Below the pieces are notes generated by a model. That model was not told the DNA's origin and did not search any database. It saw only the letters and a program-made list of their open reading frames with translations. Positions 6,865-18,403 of a DNA stretch of 64,000 nucleotides are shown one piece after another (position 1 is the first letter of the stretch; every line of letters begins with the position of its first letter). The position numbers were made by a program, and so were the translations under genes. Source of the DNA: Magicicada septendecula (taxonomy: Eukaryota; Arthropoda; Insecta; Hemiptera; Cicadidae); contig JAWRYS010001452.1 in NCBI GenBank assembly GCA_034769895.1, positions 62,001-126,000 on the forward strand, given 5' to 3'.

Positions 6865-9800
6865 AAGGTGTTGTATAGACGATTCGCGTCTGGCTTGCGA
6901 TAGCGTCACTTTCCAAGTAAATGTATTTAACGGTAATTACCTCGTTAAACGGCCGTTCCCATGGTTACGTGTTTGCTCTCATTGGGTGAGCTCAATATTA
7001 GTACATTGTTATCAATTTTCGAATTTCTTTCAAATCTTCCCATATCTTCGGACTTTCTTCCTCCTCTTATCTTCCTTCTGAGTTAATATCTAAATGCACT
7101 GTCATTTATATTTTCTCACAACGATTATTTTGGTACCCCACAATATTGGGTTTTATCAAGTTTTTTTAAGTTTACAATTAATTTCATACTTACTAATCAC
7201 ATTTCTTTGTTTATATAATTCCTTAATTTAATATTTGGTTTTTAATAATAACTACTATTCATCCTTGATGAATTAGTCACATTGGATTTGTCCATTACAT
7301 GGTGATTTTTATACAATTAGTAATTGTTTATGTTTGACCGTTAGGCCTGTTTCACATTTAAGTAGCCATTACTGGATTTTTGTGGCTTCATACACAACAT
7401 ATTTCATTGAGTCCCAAATTGTTATTCTGCATTTATAATTAGGTTTAATGTATCTGGATGTGTTTTAATTAGTAACAACTGTGTTATTCAATCTTACTTG
7501 CTAATTATTTGCTATTCATTTCCAATATAAAATAAAACATCTAGGCCTATGGTCTGTATAACTCTTACAGCCATATCCATTTCATAACTAACAGTTTATA
7601 TAATTCATTATTTCTTATTTGTTGTTCTGGTGCTAAACAATCTCACCTCTATTGAACTTTTTCCATTAAACTCACCTTATAACATGGGTATTGGATACAA
7701 ACTTATTTTCTAATGCTTTTTTCTCTCCCTTCCATATTAACACCATCTAATTACTTTTCTTTGTGAAACACACCTTTAAACTTTTACAATACATTTTTAA
7801 GTTATAACAATATTCTTTACTAGTCATCACAGTGAATATCACTACTTAGTGTTCATTATTCACTGATTAAATGTTCTATCCTAAATACTATTCATTGCAA
7901 CTTGTTAAATGTTATTGTTCACTCTTAAAATTAAAACATATTGTTCACTCTTAAAACTAAAACATAAGTAATTTTACTAAGTCTTTACCTTAGCCTACTC
8001 TCCTCTTACTATTTGTATGATAGACAATATTTGTATTTATTTTTCACTAGCACTTTCTTAAATTATTTAGTGTTCATTATAATTTATTTAGTGTTTCTTT
8101 AGTATTATATCACTCTAGTATAAATCACTTTCACTAATTCAACTTCCATTTATTTCTCATCATTTTATTCTCTTTCTCTACACACTATCTATATAACATT
8201 ATTAATATTGTGTCTTTCTTAGTTAACAAATTACATATATCCCTAACTCTTTTGGTTAGTGTATTTTTATACATTGTTTCATATTACTGACGGTTCATAA
8301 TTGTCATTTTATCAATACTAACATTCATTAATAGTTTTGGTTCTTAACCGAATTTCATTGTCTTTATTACTTTGGGTTACATTATTTCTCCCTTTTCTGT
8401 TTTTCATTACTTGTCTAGTTTTCTTGATGCGTTTCATCTTGTTTTCTTCCTCATGGGTTTGTTCTCTCTTGGTTTTCATTCTTCTTCTCCTTCCTTCGTC
8501 TTGTTTTCTTTATTTTGATTTCTTAGCTGGTTTCTCAACTGGTTTCTCAATTGGCCAATCTCTGGGGTTGGGTCAATGTCGTTTGTCTGTCAGTCTATCA
8601 TTTTAGTTTCTTTGTTAATCACTTTCAGTTTATTACACCTCCTCCTTCCATGATAATTACCTTTTATTTATTTTTTACTATCCACATAATTTATTTATTC
8701 AAACATAATATCATTTAGCATTTTTTATACATACTTATTGTTATCAAAATTTATCTGAATTTGGTGATGTTATATAATGCTCTCCCACCAAAATTGATCA
8801 TTTTATAAAACGTGATTCTAAGTTTGATGAAATTATCAATTGTATCGTATCATTTCCTTCTTAAACTCTCCTGCTTCTCACTCGATTTTTTATGCTTAAT
8901 TCTGTATCTTTTATTTCCTTTCTCCTGATTCTTTTCTTCGTCATTTTTTCTTATTGCGAACTGGCTTATTGATTTTATATTATAAATTATTCCCTATAAA
9001 TCTTATTTTCCCTAACTATCTTTACTCTGTAGTTGCAATCGATTCGGATGGGCTCTATTGGCTTACCTAACTCCGTCGTTCAAAACTACTCTTATTCTGA
9101 GATCAGGGGAACATCATCCCTGCTCAGTAAAATGATTGCTGGACTTATTCAACAGTCAATCTCAATTAATGAATCTTAAATATAGTCATCTCGTGACTCA
9201 ACATAATAATAATAATCATAACATTTGTTGGGAATCTTTTACCTTTGTACTTCATTATTGCTCAGTTCGAGTCATATATTTTTTCATCTTTCTTTATAGA
9301 TACTACTTGATAATACTTGAAGCATTGCTTTTTATTGATACAATTCACATTTTTATTCATTTTTAATTACTTTTCGTTTCATCTCAATTCATATTACAAC
9401 TCTTAGAATGTTTGTTTTATTTATTTCGTTTTTTGATCATTGGTTTTCTTAATCTTACTTCCATTTCTTTCTAAATAGTATTGGAAGTTGGTCATTTTGA
9501 TTGACAGTATTTTTTTTTCATAACTTTTTAAATATCCTAGTAAGTTAGTGTTTCTTACTAGTTGGGAATGTTTTTAGCTTATTCCTTTATAGTATGTTTT
9601 GCTTTTTTGTGCCTTACATTTTGGCTAAAGATTATTGAAACTTAATCTTATTTTGTTAGGAATGTTTTGTAACTTCACTCCATTATTATTAATTTTTATT
9701 CAACGATTATAGTAAGTTATTGTTTTTTACTTTATGTGGATTCTTGGTAATTTTATTTCTCCCTTTTTTATGATTGGTCTAAAATATTCTCGAATTATCT

Positions 9801-9951
9801 GTGTAAGCTGTCCTTACATAACTTTTTGAATTTTGAAATTCATTTTTTATATATATTTTTTCATTATTATTTATCAGTAAACTTTCTTGCTAAGATTATT
9901 CTTCCTTTTTATTCCAACTAACTTGGTGGGCCTTTTTAAATTGAATTCTTT

Positions 9952-10149
9952 TCAATTAGGTTTGATCGTCATAGTACTTTTTAAACTACTTAGGTAGGTT
10001 ATCATGAAATCAGTCCGCTTTTCCTCGGCGTTTATCTTCACTTGGTTTACCCATGGTCCATCATTTCCTCTGCATTTGTGGTTCGGATAACCTTGGTGTA
10101 TAGAACTATTTTCTTCCTTGTTATATAGGTTTCTTCTGTTTTGTACCAT
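9952..10149 (-). CDS. ORF3, unit 2
   Basis: Two private replacements, G45R and L64P; the most divergent ORF3 copy. Confidence 0.22.
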   Translation of the reverse strand: MVQNRRNLYNKEENSSIHQGYPNHKCRGNDGPWVNQVKINAEEKRTDFMITYLSSLKSTMTIKPN

Positions 10150-10910
10150 GATTCTTCTAATATCATATGTTCAGTGGTAACCATGACTGCTTCCCTCATT
10201 TTATTACGTGTTTCTTTATTCAGCATTTCTATTTCTAGTATACTCAAGTGTGTTAGATACCTTCTTGATTTGTGACACCCTATCTTGTTGTGAGTCCTGT
10301 CAATTTTGTGTGATTTCCATTTTCTTATTGATTTGTTGAAGTTTTCCTCTGCTGGTTGGTTGTGAATTCCTTCTATAATTTCTTTCAAGGTCCTCCTACA
10401 ATCTTTATATCTCATTAATTTGCTTTGGTCGGTAAGGGGTAAATTGAACACATCAATTAGTCCGTTCTTCATCATCTCCACTTCTTCTTTTGTTTTTAGT
10501 AGTTTCTTTTTATATATTTTTCCTATTTCCTTTGTTTTCTTGATCTTCTTAATTATTCGGTTCTTCTTTACTCTTCTCAGGTTGGTTTTTGTGTGCTTAA
10601 TTTTCTCATTGTTTTTGTTATCTTTATTCCCAGAAAACAATACACCTTTGTCTTCTTTATTCTTCATTTCTCCATTGATACCGTCAGAAGTGTTGTATAG
10701 TGTTTCATTCAATTGTGTGAAACCACTATCTACTGTTTCATCAAGTTGATCTGCTGGGTATCTTGTCTCTTCCCATTTTTTATTCATCTCCGTTTTTGTC
10801 TGGTTGCTTTCTTTACGACATCCTTTGAAAATTAGTCTTATTTGCTGCTTCATTTCTTCTTTATTTTTCTCGTGGTCCTTCTCCAGCTGTTCCCTCAATT
10901 CTTCCTTCAA
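10047..10910 (-). CDS. ORF2, unit 2
   Basis: Intact. Has Q23 and the private replacement R141K in the basic middle part. Confidence 0.45.
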   Translation of the reverse strand: MKEELREQLEKDHEKNKEEMKQQIRLIFKGCRKESNQTKTEMNKKWEETRYPADQLDETVDSGFTQLNETLYNTSDGINGEMKNKEDKGVLFSGNKDNKNNEKIKHTKTNLRRVKKNRIIKKIKKTKEIGKIYKKKLLKTKEEVEMMKNGLIDVFNLPLTDQSKLMRYKDCRRTLKEIIEGIHNQPAEENFNKSIRKWKSHKIDRTHNKIGCHKSRRYLTHLSILEIEMLNKETRNKMREAVMVTTEHMILEESWYKTEETYITRKKIVLYTKVIRTTNAEEMMDHG

Positions 10911-11323
10911 TTCTTCGTTTCTTTGCTGAATTTCCTCATCAATCGTTGTTGTAATGTTTCATTATTCTTGTTAATGGTTTGTCTCAATTCTTCCTTCTGT
11001 TTCTGAAAATTGTCCTCCTGTTTTTTAAAATTTTCACTTGTTTCTTCCTTCTGTTTCTGAAAATTTTCGTTTGTTTCTTTCTTCATTCCGTCAAATTTAT
11101 TGGTCATATTATTCATCATCTCCATTAATTTTAGTATGTTCGGGTCTCCTCTAACTTCTCCCTTGTCGCCCGCCTGTAATTCCATTTCTTCGTCTTGTGT
11201 TGGTTCTGTTGTGGTTATTGTTGTCTCCACTTCTTCAATCGGTGCTCCTTCCTCTTCTTCCCCTCTATTTTCTTCCATCTCCTTCTCCTTTTCCAACTTC
11301 TTTCCTAAATCTCTTGTGTGCAT
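10907..11323 (-). CDS. ORF1, unit 2
   Basis: Intact 138 codons with A11E, a change shared with unit 4 only. Confidence 0.55.
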   Translation of the reverse strand: MHTRDLGKKLEKEKEMEENRGEEEEGAPIEEVETTITTTEPTQDEEMELQAGDKGEVRGDPNILKLMEMMNNMTNKFDGMKKETNENFQKQKEETSENFKKQEDNFQKQKEELRQTINKNNETLQQRLMRKFSKETKN

Positions 11324-11370
11324 CCTGATCTCCTTTCGTGACCGCCGCTAGAACTTCGTATCTTCCTTTT

Positions 11371-11393
11371 TTCAAGCCCCATGTTGGGCGCCA
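11371..11393 (-). other. tRNA-Lys PBS, unit 2
   Basis: Unchanged from unit 1; marks the boundary with the leader shared with unit 3. Confidence 0.8.
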
Positions 11394-12423
11394 ATTTATA
11401 ACCTACCGTTCGCGAATGTCCTGCCTACTTCAAGCCCCGCGATGGAAGCCAATTTATAACCAAACTCGTGTCTCGTGTCCCCTCGTATACCTCTGTAAAA
11501 TATAACAGTGTGTCTGCGTGCGAAAATGTGTCTGTGTTTCTTACCACTGCGTCCTCGTACGGCGATGTACTTCACGATGTTTGGGCCCGTAGCGAACGTA
11601 CTGGGGACCAGGTATCGTGGTTCCCGATTTGAGTTTCAAACGTAGTGGATTATCTCCGGGTGGCGCCAAATTGTTTATAGAAAACAATTAAAATGGTTTG
11701 CTTATCAATGTTCTATTTGAACGAGGCGACGAATTCAATCTGTCCCGCCCTTTCTCAATTTCGTGTCAATCGAGATAGCGGTTGCTGGATTCGCTACTTG
11801 AGCGCTCGCCGTCGCATTGGAAACCTTCACTATACATTATATTTTTAAACATACACTTTGCTAATAGAAATAAGACACGAGTTAACACACACAGTATAAA
11901 TTTATTATTAATTGGAAGTTAGTATTTTATAGACACAAGTTGTAATTAGTTTGTTCATATATAATTCTGCACCGGATAATTCTTTATAAGACTCTTACTC
12001 AAGGTTAAACGATTGACTTTTGAATACAAATAAACAGTAATGGCGATTTATTTCGCCGATCAACAAATATTTTGGTCGACGTTTGTGGGTTGTTTGGATC
12101 ACGTTAAAAGGTTCAGATGCAGTTACAACATTAAAAATACACAACCTTACAATGTTTTTTCCTTATGTAGGATAATGTGTAGTGGTAATTGTTTTGTTTA
12201 AGTGTCATACAAGATGTTTATAAGTCGTACATAAATATGAGTTTAGTTCTATAGTTAACAAAATTTTCAGTGATATAATTTTATGGATCAATCCTTGTAA
12301 GAGAATAAAAATGATTTAGTGGTATTCAAAATACATTGAGAAATGGTCAAAGTGCGTTTATTTTTTGGAAGTTGAAATACTTTAACTGATACTTAACAGC
12401 CTTGCAGTACGGTATTATTCGGG

Positions 12424-12633
12424 ATGAAGAGAAGGAAGGATTATGGCTTCAATATTGTTCCTGTGTACTTTATTCGAGCTTCGGCATCTTTTTCACAGTG
12501 GGTTGGACTTATTTGGATATTTCATATTGAGTTAAACGTCTTCTCCCTCTGGAAATGGTATTCTGCATCCATCAGGCTTCTGTACTCTCAATTTCTACAC
12601 TTTGTTTTACTTCTAAGATGTCTCAAACGTTAA
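12424..12633 (+). CDS. Antisense 69-codon ORF, unit 3
   Basis: No difference from unit 1 seen. Confidence 0.3.
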   Translation: MKRRKDYGFNIVPVYFIRASASFSQWVGLIWIFHIELNVFSLWKWYSASIRLLYSQFLHFVLLLRCLKR

Positions 12634-15600
12634 AAGGTGTTGTACAGACGATTCGCGTCTGGCTTGCGATAGCGTCACTTTCCAAGTAAATGTATTTAAC
12701 GGTAATTACCTCGTTAAACGGCCGTTCCCATGGTTACGTGTTTGCTCTCATTGGGTGAGCTCAATATTAGTACATTGTTATCAATTTTCGAATTTCTTTC
12801 AAATCTTCCCATATCTTCGGACTTTCTTCCTCCTCTTATCTTCCTTCTGAGTTAATATCTAAATGCACTGTCATTTATATTTTCTCACAACGATTATTTT
12901 GGTACCCTACAATATTGGGTTTTATCAAGTTTTTTTAAGTTCACAATTAATTTCATACTTACTAATCACATTTCTTTGTTTATATAATTCCTTAATTTAA
13001 TATTTGGTTTTTAATAATAACTACTATTCATCCTTGATGAATTAGTCACATTGGATTTGTCCATTACATGGTGATTTTTATACAATTAGTAATTGTTTAT
13101 GTTTGACCGTTAGGCCTGTTTCACATTTAAGTAGCCATTACTGGATTTTTGTGGCTTCATACACAACATATTTCATTGAGTCCCAAATTGTTATTTTGCA
13201 TTTATAATTAGGTTTAATGTATCTGGATGTGTTTTAATTAGTAACAACTGTGTTATTCAATCTTACTTGCTAATTATTTGCTATTCATTTCCAATATAAA
13301 ATCAAACATCTAGGCCTATGGTCTGTATAACTCTTACAGCCATATCCATTTCATAACTAACAGTTTATATAATTCATTATTTCTTATTTGTTGTTCTGGT
13401 GCTAAACAATCTCACCTCTATTGAACTTTTTCCATTAAACTCACCTTATAACATGGGTATTGGATACAAACTTATTTTCTAATGCTTTTTTCTCTCCCTT
13501 CCATATTAACACCATCTAATTACTTTTCTTTGTGAAACACACCTTTAAACTTTTACAATACATTTTTAAGTTATAACAATATTCTTTACTAGTCATCACA
13601 GTGAATATCACTACTTAGTGTTCATTATTCACTGATTAAATGTTCTATCCTAAATACTATTCATTGCAACTTGTTAAATGTTATTGTTCACTCTTAAAAT
13701 TAAAACATATTGTTCACTCTTAAAACTAAAACATAAAGTAATTTTACTAAGTCTTTACCTTAGCCTACTCTCCTCTTACTATTTGTATGATAGACAATAT
13801 TTGTATTTATTTTTCACTAGCACTTTCTTAAATTATTTAGTGTTCATTATAATTTATTTAGTGTTTCTTTAGTATTATATCACTCTAGTACAAATCACTT
13901 TCACTAATTCAACTTCCATTTATTTCTCATCATTTTATTCTCTTTCTCTACACACTATCTATATAACATTATTAATATTGTGTCTTTCTTAGTTAACAAA
14001 TTACATATATCCCTAACTCTTTTGGTTAGTGTATTTTTATACATTGTTTCATATTACTGACGGTTCATAATTGTCATTTTATCAATACTAACATTCATTA
14101 ATAGTTTTGGTTCTTAACCGAATTTCATTGTCTTTATTACTTTGGGTTACATTATTTCTCCCTTTTCTGTTTTTCATTACTTGTCTAGTTTTCTTGATGC
14201 GTTTCATCTTGTTTTCTTCCTCATGGGTTTGTTCTCTCTTGGTTTTCATTCTTCTTCTCCTTCCTTCGTCTTGTTTTCTTTATTTTGATTTCTTAGCTGG
14301 TTTCTCAACTGGTTTCTCAATTGGCCAATCTCTGGGGTTGGGTCAATGTCGTTTGTCTGTCAGTCTATCATTTTAGTTTCTTTGTTAATCACTTTCAGTT
14401 TATTACACCTCCTCCTTCCATGATAATTACCTTTTATTTATTTTTTACTATCCACATAATTTATTTATTCAAACATAATATCATTTAGCATTTTTTATAC
14501 ATACTTATTGTTATCAAAATTTATCTGAATTTGGTGATGTTATATAATGCTCTCCCACCAAAATTGATCATTTTATAAAACGTGATTCTAAGTTTGATGA
14601 AATTATCAATTGTATCGTATCATTTTCTTCTTAAACTCTCCTGCTTCTCACTCGATTTTTTATGCTTAATTCTGTATCTTTTATTTCCTTTCTCCTGATT
14701 CTTTTCTTCGTCATTTTTTCTTATTGCGAACTGGCTTATTGATTTTATATTATAAATTATTCCCTATAAATCTTATTTTCCCTAACTATCTTTACTCTGT
14801 AGTTGCAATCGATTCGGATGGGCTCTATTGGCTTACCTAACTCCGTCGTTCAAAACTACTCTTATTCTGAGATCAGGGGAACATCATCCCTGCTCAGTAA
14901 AATGATTGCTGAACTTATTCAACAGTCAATCTCAATTAATGAATCTTAAATATAGTCATCTCGTGACTCAACATAATAATAATAATCATAACATTTGTTG
15001 GGAATCTTTTACCTTTGTACTTCATTATTGCTCAGTTCGAGTCATATATTTTTTCATCTTTCTTTATAGATACTACTTGATAATACTTGAAGCATTGCTT
15101 TTTATTGATACAATTCACATTTTTATTCATTTTTAATTACTTTTCGTTTCATCTCAATTCATATTACAACTCTTAGAATGTTTGTTTTATTTATTTCGTT
15201 TTTTGATCATTGGTTTTCTTAATCTTACTTCCATTTCTTTCTAAATAGTATTGGAAGTTGGTCATTTTGATTGACAGTATTTTTTTTCATAACTTTTTAA
15301 ATATCCTAGTAAGTTAGTGTTTCTTACTAGTTGGGAATGTTTTTAGCTTATTCCTTTATAGTATGTTTTGCTTTTTTGTGCCTTACATTTTGGCTAAAGA
15401 TTATTGTAACTTAATCTTATTTTGTTAGGAATGTTTTGTAACTTCACTCCATTATTATTAATTTTTATTCAAAGATTATAGTAAGTTATTGTTTTTTACT
15501 TTATGTGGATTCTTGGTAATTTTATTTCTCCCTTTTTTATGATTGGTCTAAAATATTCTCGAATTATCTGTGTAAGCTGTCCTTACATAACTTTTTTGAA

Positions 15601-15721
15601 TTTTGAAATTCATTTTTTATATATATTTTTTCATTATTATTTATCAGTAAACTTTCTTGCTGAGATTATTCTTCCTTTTTATTCCAACTAACTTGGTGGG
15701 CCTTTTTAAATTGAATTCTTT

Positions 15722-15919
15722 TCAATTAAGTTTGATCGTCATAGTACTTTTTAAACTACTTAGGTAGGTTATCATGAAATCAGTCCCCTTTTCCTCGGCG
15801 TTTATCTTCACTTGGTTTACCCATGGTCCATCATTTCCTCTGCATTTGTGGTTCGGATAACCTTGGTGTATAGAACTATTTTCTTCCTTGTTATATAGGT
15901 TTCTTCTGTTTTGTACCAT
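15722..15919 (-). CDS. ORF3, unit 3
   Basis: Same protein as unit 1. Confidence 0.25.
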   Translation of the reverse strand: MVQNRRNLYNKEENSSIHQGYPNHKCRGNDGPWVNQVKINAEEKGTDFMITYLSSLKSTMTIKLN

Positions 15920-16680
15920 GATTCTTCTAATATCATATGTTCAGTGGTAACCATGACTGCTTCCCTCATTTTATTACGTGTTTCTTTATTCAGCATTTCT
16001 ATTTCTAGTATACTCAAGTGTGTTAGATACCTTCTTGATTTGTGACACCCTATCTTGTTGTGAGTCCTGTCAATTTTGTGTGATTTCCATTTTCTTATTG
16101 ATTTGTTGAAGTTTTCCTCTGCTGGTTGGTTGTGAATTCCTTCTATAATTTCTTTCAAGGTCCTCCTACAATCTTTATATCTCATTAATTTGCTTTGGTC
16201 GGTAAGGGGTAAATTGAACACATCAATTAGTCCGTTCTTCATCATCTCCACTTCTTCTCTTGTTTTTAGTAGTTTCTTTTTATATATTTTTCCTATTTCC
16301 TTTGTTTTCTTGATCTTCTTAATTATTCGGTTCTTCTTTACTCTTCTCAGGTTGGTTTTTGTGTGCTTAATTTTCTCATTGTTTTTGTTATCTTTATTCC
16401 CAGAAAACAATACACCTTTGTCTTCTTTATTCTTCATTTCTCCATTGATACCGTCAGAAGTGTTGTATAGTGTTTCATTCAATTGTGTGAAACCACTATC
16501 TACTGTTTCATCAAGTTGATCTGCTGGGTATCTTGTCTCTTCCCATTTTTTATTCATCTCCGTTTTTGTCTGGTTGCTTTCTTTACGACATCCTTTGAAA
16601 ATTAGTCTTATTTGCTGCTTCATTTCTTCTTTATTTTTCTCGTGGTCCTTCTCCAGCTTTTCCCTCAATTCTTCCTTCAA
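15817..16680 (-). CDS. ORF2, unit 3
   Basis: Intact, with private Q8K. Confidence 0.45.
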   Translation of the reverse strand: MKEELREKLEKDHEKNKEEMKQQIRLIFKGCRKESNQTKTEMNKKWEETRYPADQLDETVDSGFTQLNETLYNTSDGINGEMKNKEDKGVLFSGNKDNKNNEKIKHTKTNLRRVKKNRIIKKIKKTKEIGKIYKKKLLKTREEVEMMKNGLIDVFNLPLTDQSKLMRYKDCRRTLKEIIEGIHNQPAEENFNKSIRKWKSHKIDRTHNKIGCHKSRRYLTHLSILEIEMLNKETRNKMREAVMVTTEHMILEESWYKTEETYITRKKIVLYTKVIRTTNAEEMMDHG

Positions 16681-17093
16681 TTCTTCGTTTCTTTGCTGAA
16701 TTTCCTCATCAATCGTTGTTGTAATGTTTCATTATTCTTGTTAATGGTTTGTCTCAATTCTTCCTTCTGTTTCTGAAAATTGTCCTCCTGTTTTTTAAAA
16801 TTTTCACTTGTTTCTTCCTTCTGTTTCTGAAAATTTTCGTTTGTTTCTTTCTTCATTCCGTCAAATTTATTGGTCATATTATTCATCATCTCCATTAATT
16901 TTAGTATGTTCGGGTCTCCTCTAACTTCTCCCTTGTCGCCCGCCTGTAATTCCATTTCTTCGTCTTGTGTTGGTTCTGTTGTGGTTATTGTTGTCTCCAT
17001 TTCTTCAATCGGTGCTCCTTCCTCTTCTTCCCCTCTATTTTCTTCCATCTCCTTCTCCTTTGCCAACTTCTTTCCTAAATCTCTTGTGTGCAT
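16677..17093 (-). CDS. ORF1, unit 3
   Basis: Intact, with private V32M in the acidic part. Confidence 0.55.
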   Translation of the reverse strand: MHTRDLGKKLAKEKEMEENRGEEEEGAPIEEMETTITTTEPTQDEEMELQAGDKGEVRGDPNILKLMEMMNNMTNKFDGMKKETNENFQKQKEETSENFKKQEDNFQKQKEELRQTINKNNETLQQRLMRKFSKETKN

Positions 17094-17140
17094 CCTGATC
17101 TCCTTTCGTGACCGCCGCTAGAACTTCGTATCTTCCTTTT

Positions 17141-17163
17141 TTCAAGCCCCATGTTGGGCGCCA
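17141..17163 (-). other. tRNA-Lys PBS, unit 3
   Basis: Unchanged from unit 1. Confidence 0.8.
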
Positions 17164-18193
17164 ATTTATAACCTACCGTTCGCGAATGTCCTGCCTACTT
17201 CAAGCCCCGCGATGGAAGCCAATTTATAACCAAACTCGTGTCTCGTGTCCCCTCGTATACCTCTGTAAAATATAACAGTGTGTCTGCGTGCGAAAATGTG
17301 TCTGTGTTTCTTACCACTGCGTCCTCGTACGGCGATGTACTTCACGATGTTTGGGCCCGTAGCGAACGTACTGGGGACCAGGTATCGTGGTTCCCGATTT
17401 GAGTTTCAAACGTAGTGGATTATCTCCGGGTGGCGCCAAATTGTTTATAGAAAACAATTAAAATGGTTTGCTTATCAATGTTCTATTTGAACGAGGCGAC
17501 GAATTCAATCTGTCCCGCCCTTTCTCAATTTCGTGTCAATCGAGATAGCGGTTGCTGGATTCGCTACTTGAGCGCTCGCCGTCGCATTGGAAACCTTCAC
17601 TATACATTATATTTTTAAACATACACTTTGCTAATAGAAATAAGACACGAGTTAACACACACAGTATAAATTTATTATTAATTGGAAGTTAGTATTTTAT
17701 AGACACAAGTTGTAATTAGTTTGTTCATATATAATTCTGCACCGGATAATTCTTTATAAGACTCTTACTCAAGGTTAAACGATTGACTTTTGAATACAAA
17801 TAAACAGTAATGGCGATTTATTTCGCCGATCAACAAATATTTTGGTCGACGTTTGTGGGTTGTTTGGATCACGTTAAAAGGTTCAGATGCAGTTACAACA
17901 TTAAAAATACACAACCTTACAATGTTTTTTCCTTATGTAGGATAATGTGTAGTGGTAATTGTTTTGTTTAAGTGTCATACAAGATGTTTATAAGTCGTAC
18001 ATAAATATGAGTTTAGTTCTATAGTTAACAAAATTTTCAGTGATATAATTTTATGGATCAATCCTTGTAAGAGAATAAAAATGATTTAGTGGTATTCAAA
18101 ATACATTGAGAAATGGTCAAAGTGCGTTTATTTTTTGGAAGTTGAAATAATTTAACTGATACTTAACAGCCTTGCAGTACGGTATTATTCGGG

Positions 18194-18403
18194 ATGAAGA
18201 GAAGGAAGGATTATGGCTTCAATATTGTTCCTGTGTACTTTATTCGAGCTTCGGCATCTTTTTCACAGTGGGTTGGACTTATTTGGATATTTCATATTGA
18301 GTTAAACGTCTTCTCCCTCTGGAAATGGTATTCTGCATCCATCAGGCTTCTGTACTCTCAATTTCTACACTTTGTTTTACTTCTGAGATGTCTCAAACGT
18401 TAA
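18194..18403 (+). CDS. Antisense 69-codon ORF, unit 4
   Basis: One silent change, CTA to CTG, in the Leu codon before RCLKR. Confidence 0.3.
   Translation: MKRRKDYGFNIVPVYFIRASASFSQWVGLIWIFHIELNVFSLWKWYSASIRLLYSQFLHFVLLLRCLKR

Larger units (their letters stand above)
5768..11536 (-). repeat. Tandem array unit 2 (5769 bp)
   Basis: Gene-free A-rich stretch at 6865-9951, gag-like frames at 9952-11323, PBS region at 11371-11461. Carries several private changes in and near ORF3, and shares the A11E change of ORF1 with unit 4 but not with unit 3. Confidence 0.97.
11537..17306 (-). repeat. Tandem array unit 3 (5770 bp)
   Basis: Gene-free A-rich stretch at 12634-15721, gag-like frames at 15722-17093, PBS region at 17141-17231. 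Shares with unit 4 a one-base insertion near 13735 and a T-to-C change near 13891, which join a short plus-strand frame into a 64-codon open frame that I regard as chance. Confidence 0.97.
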
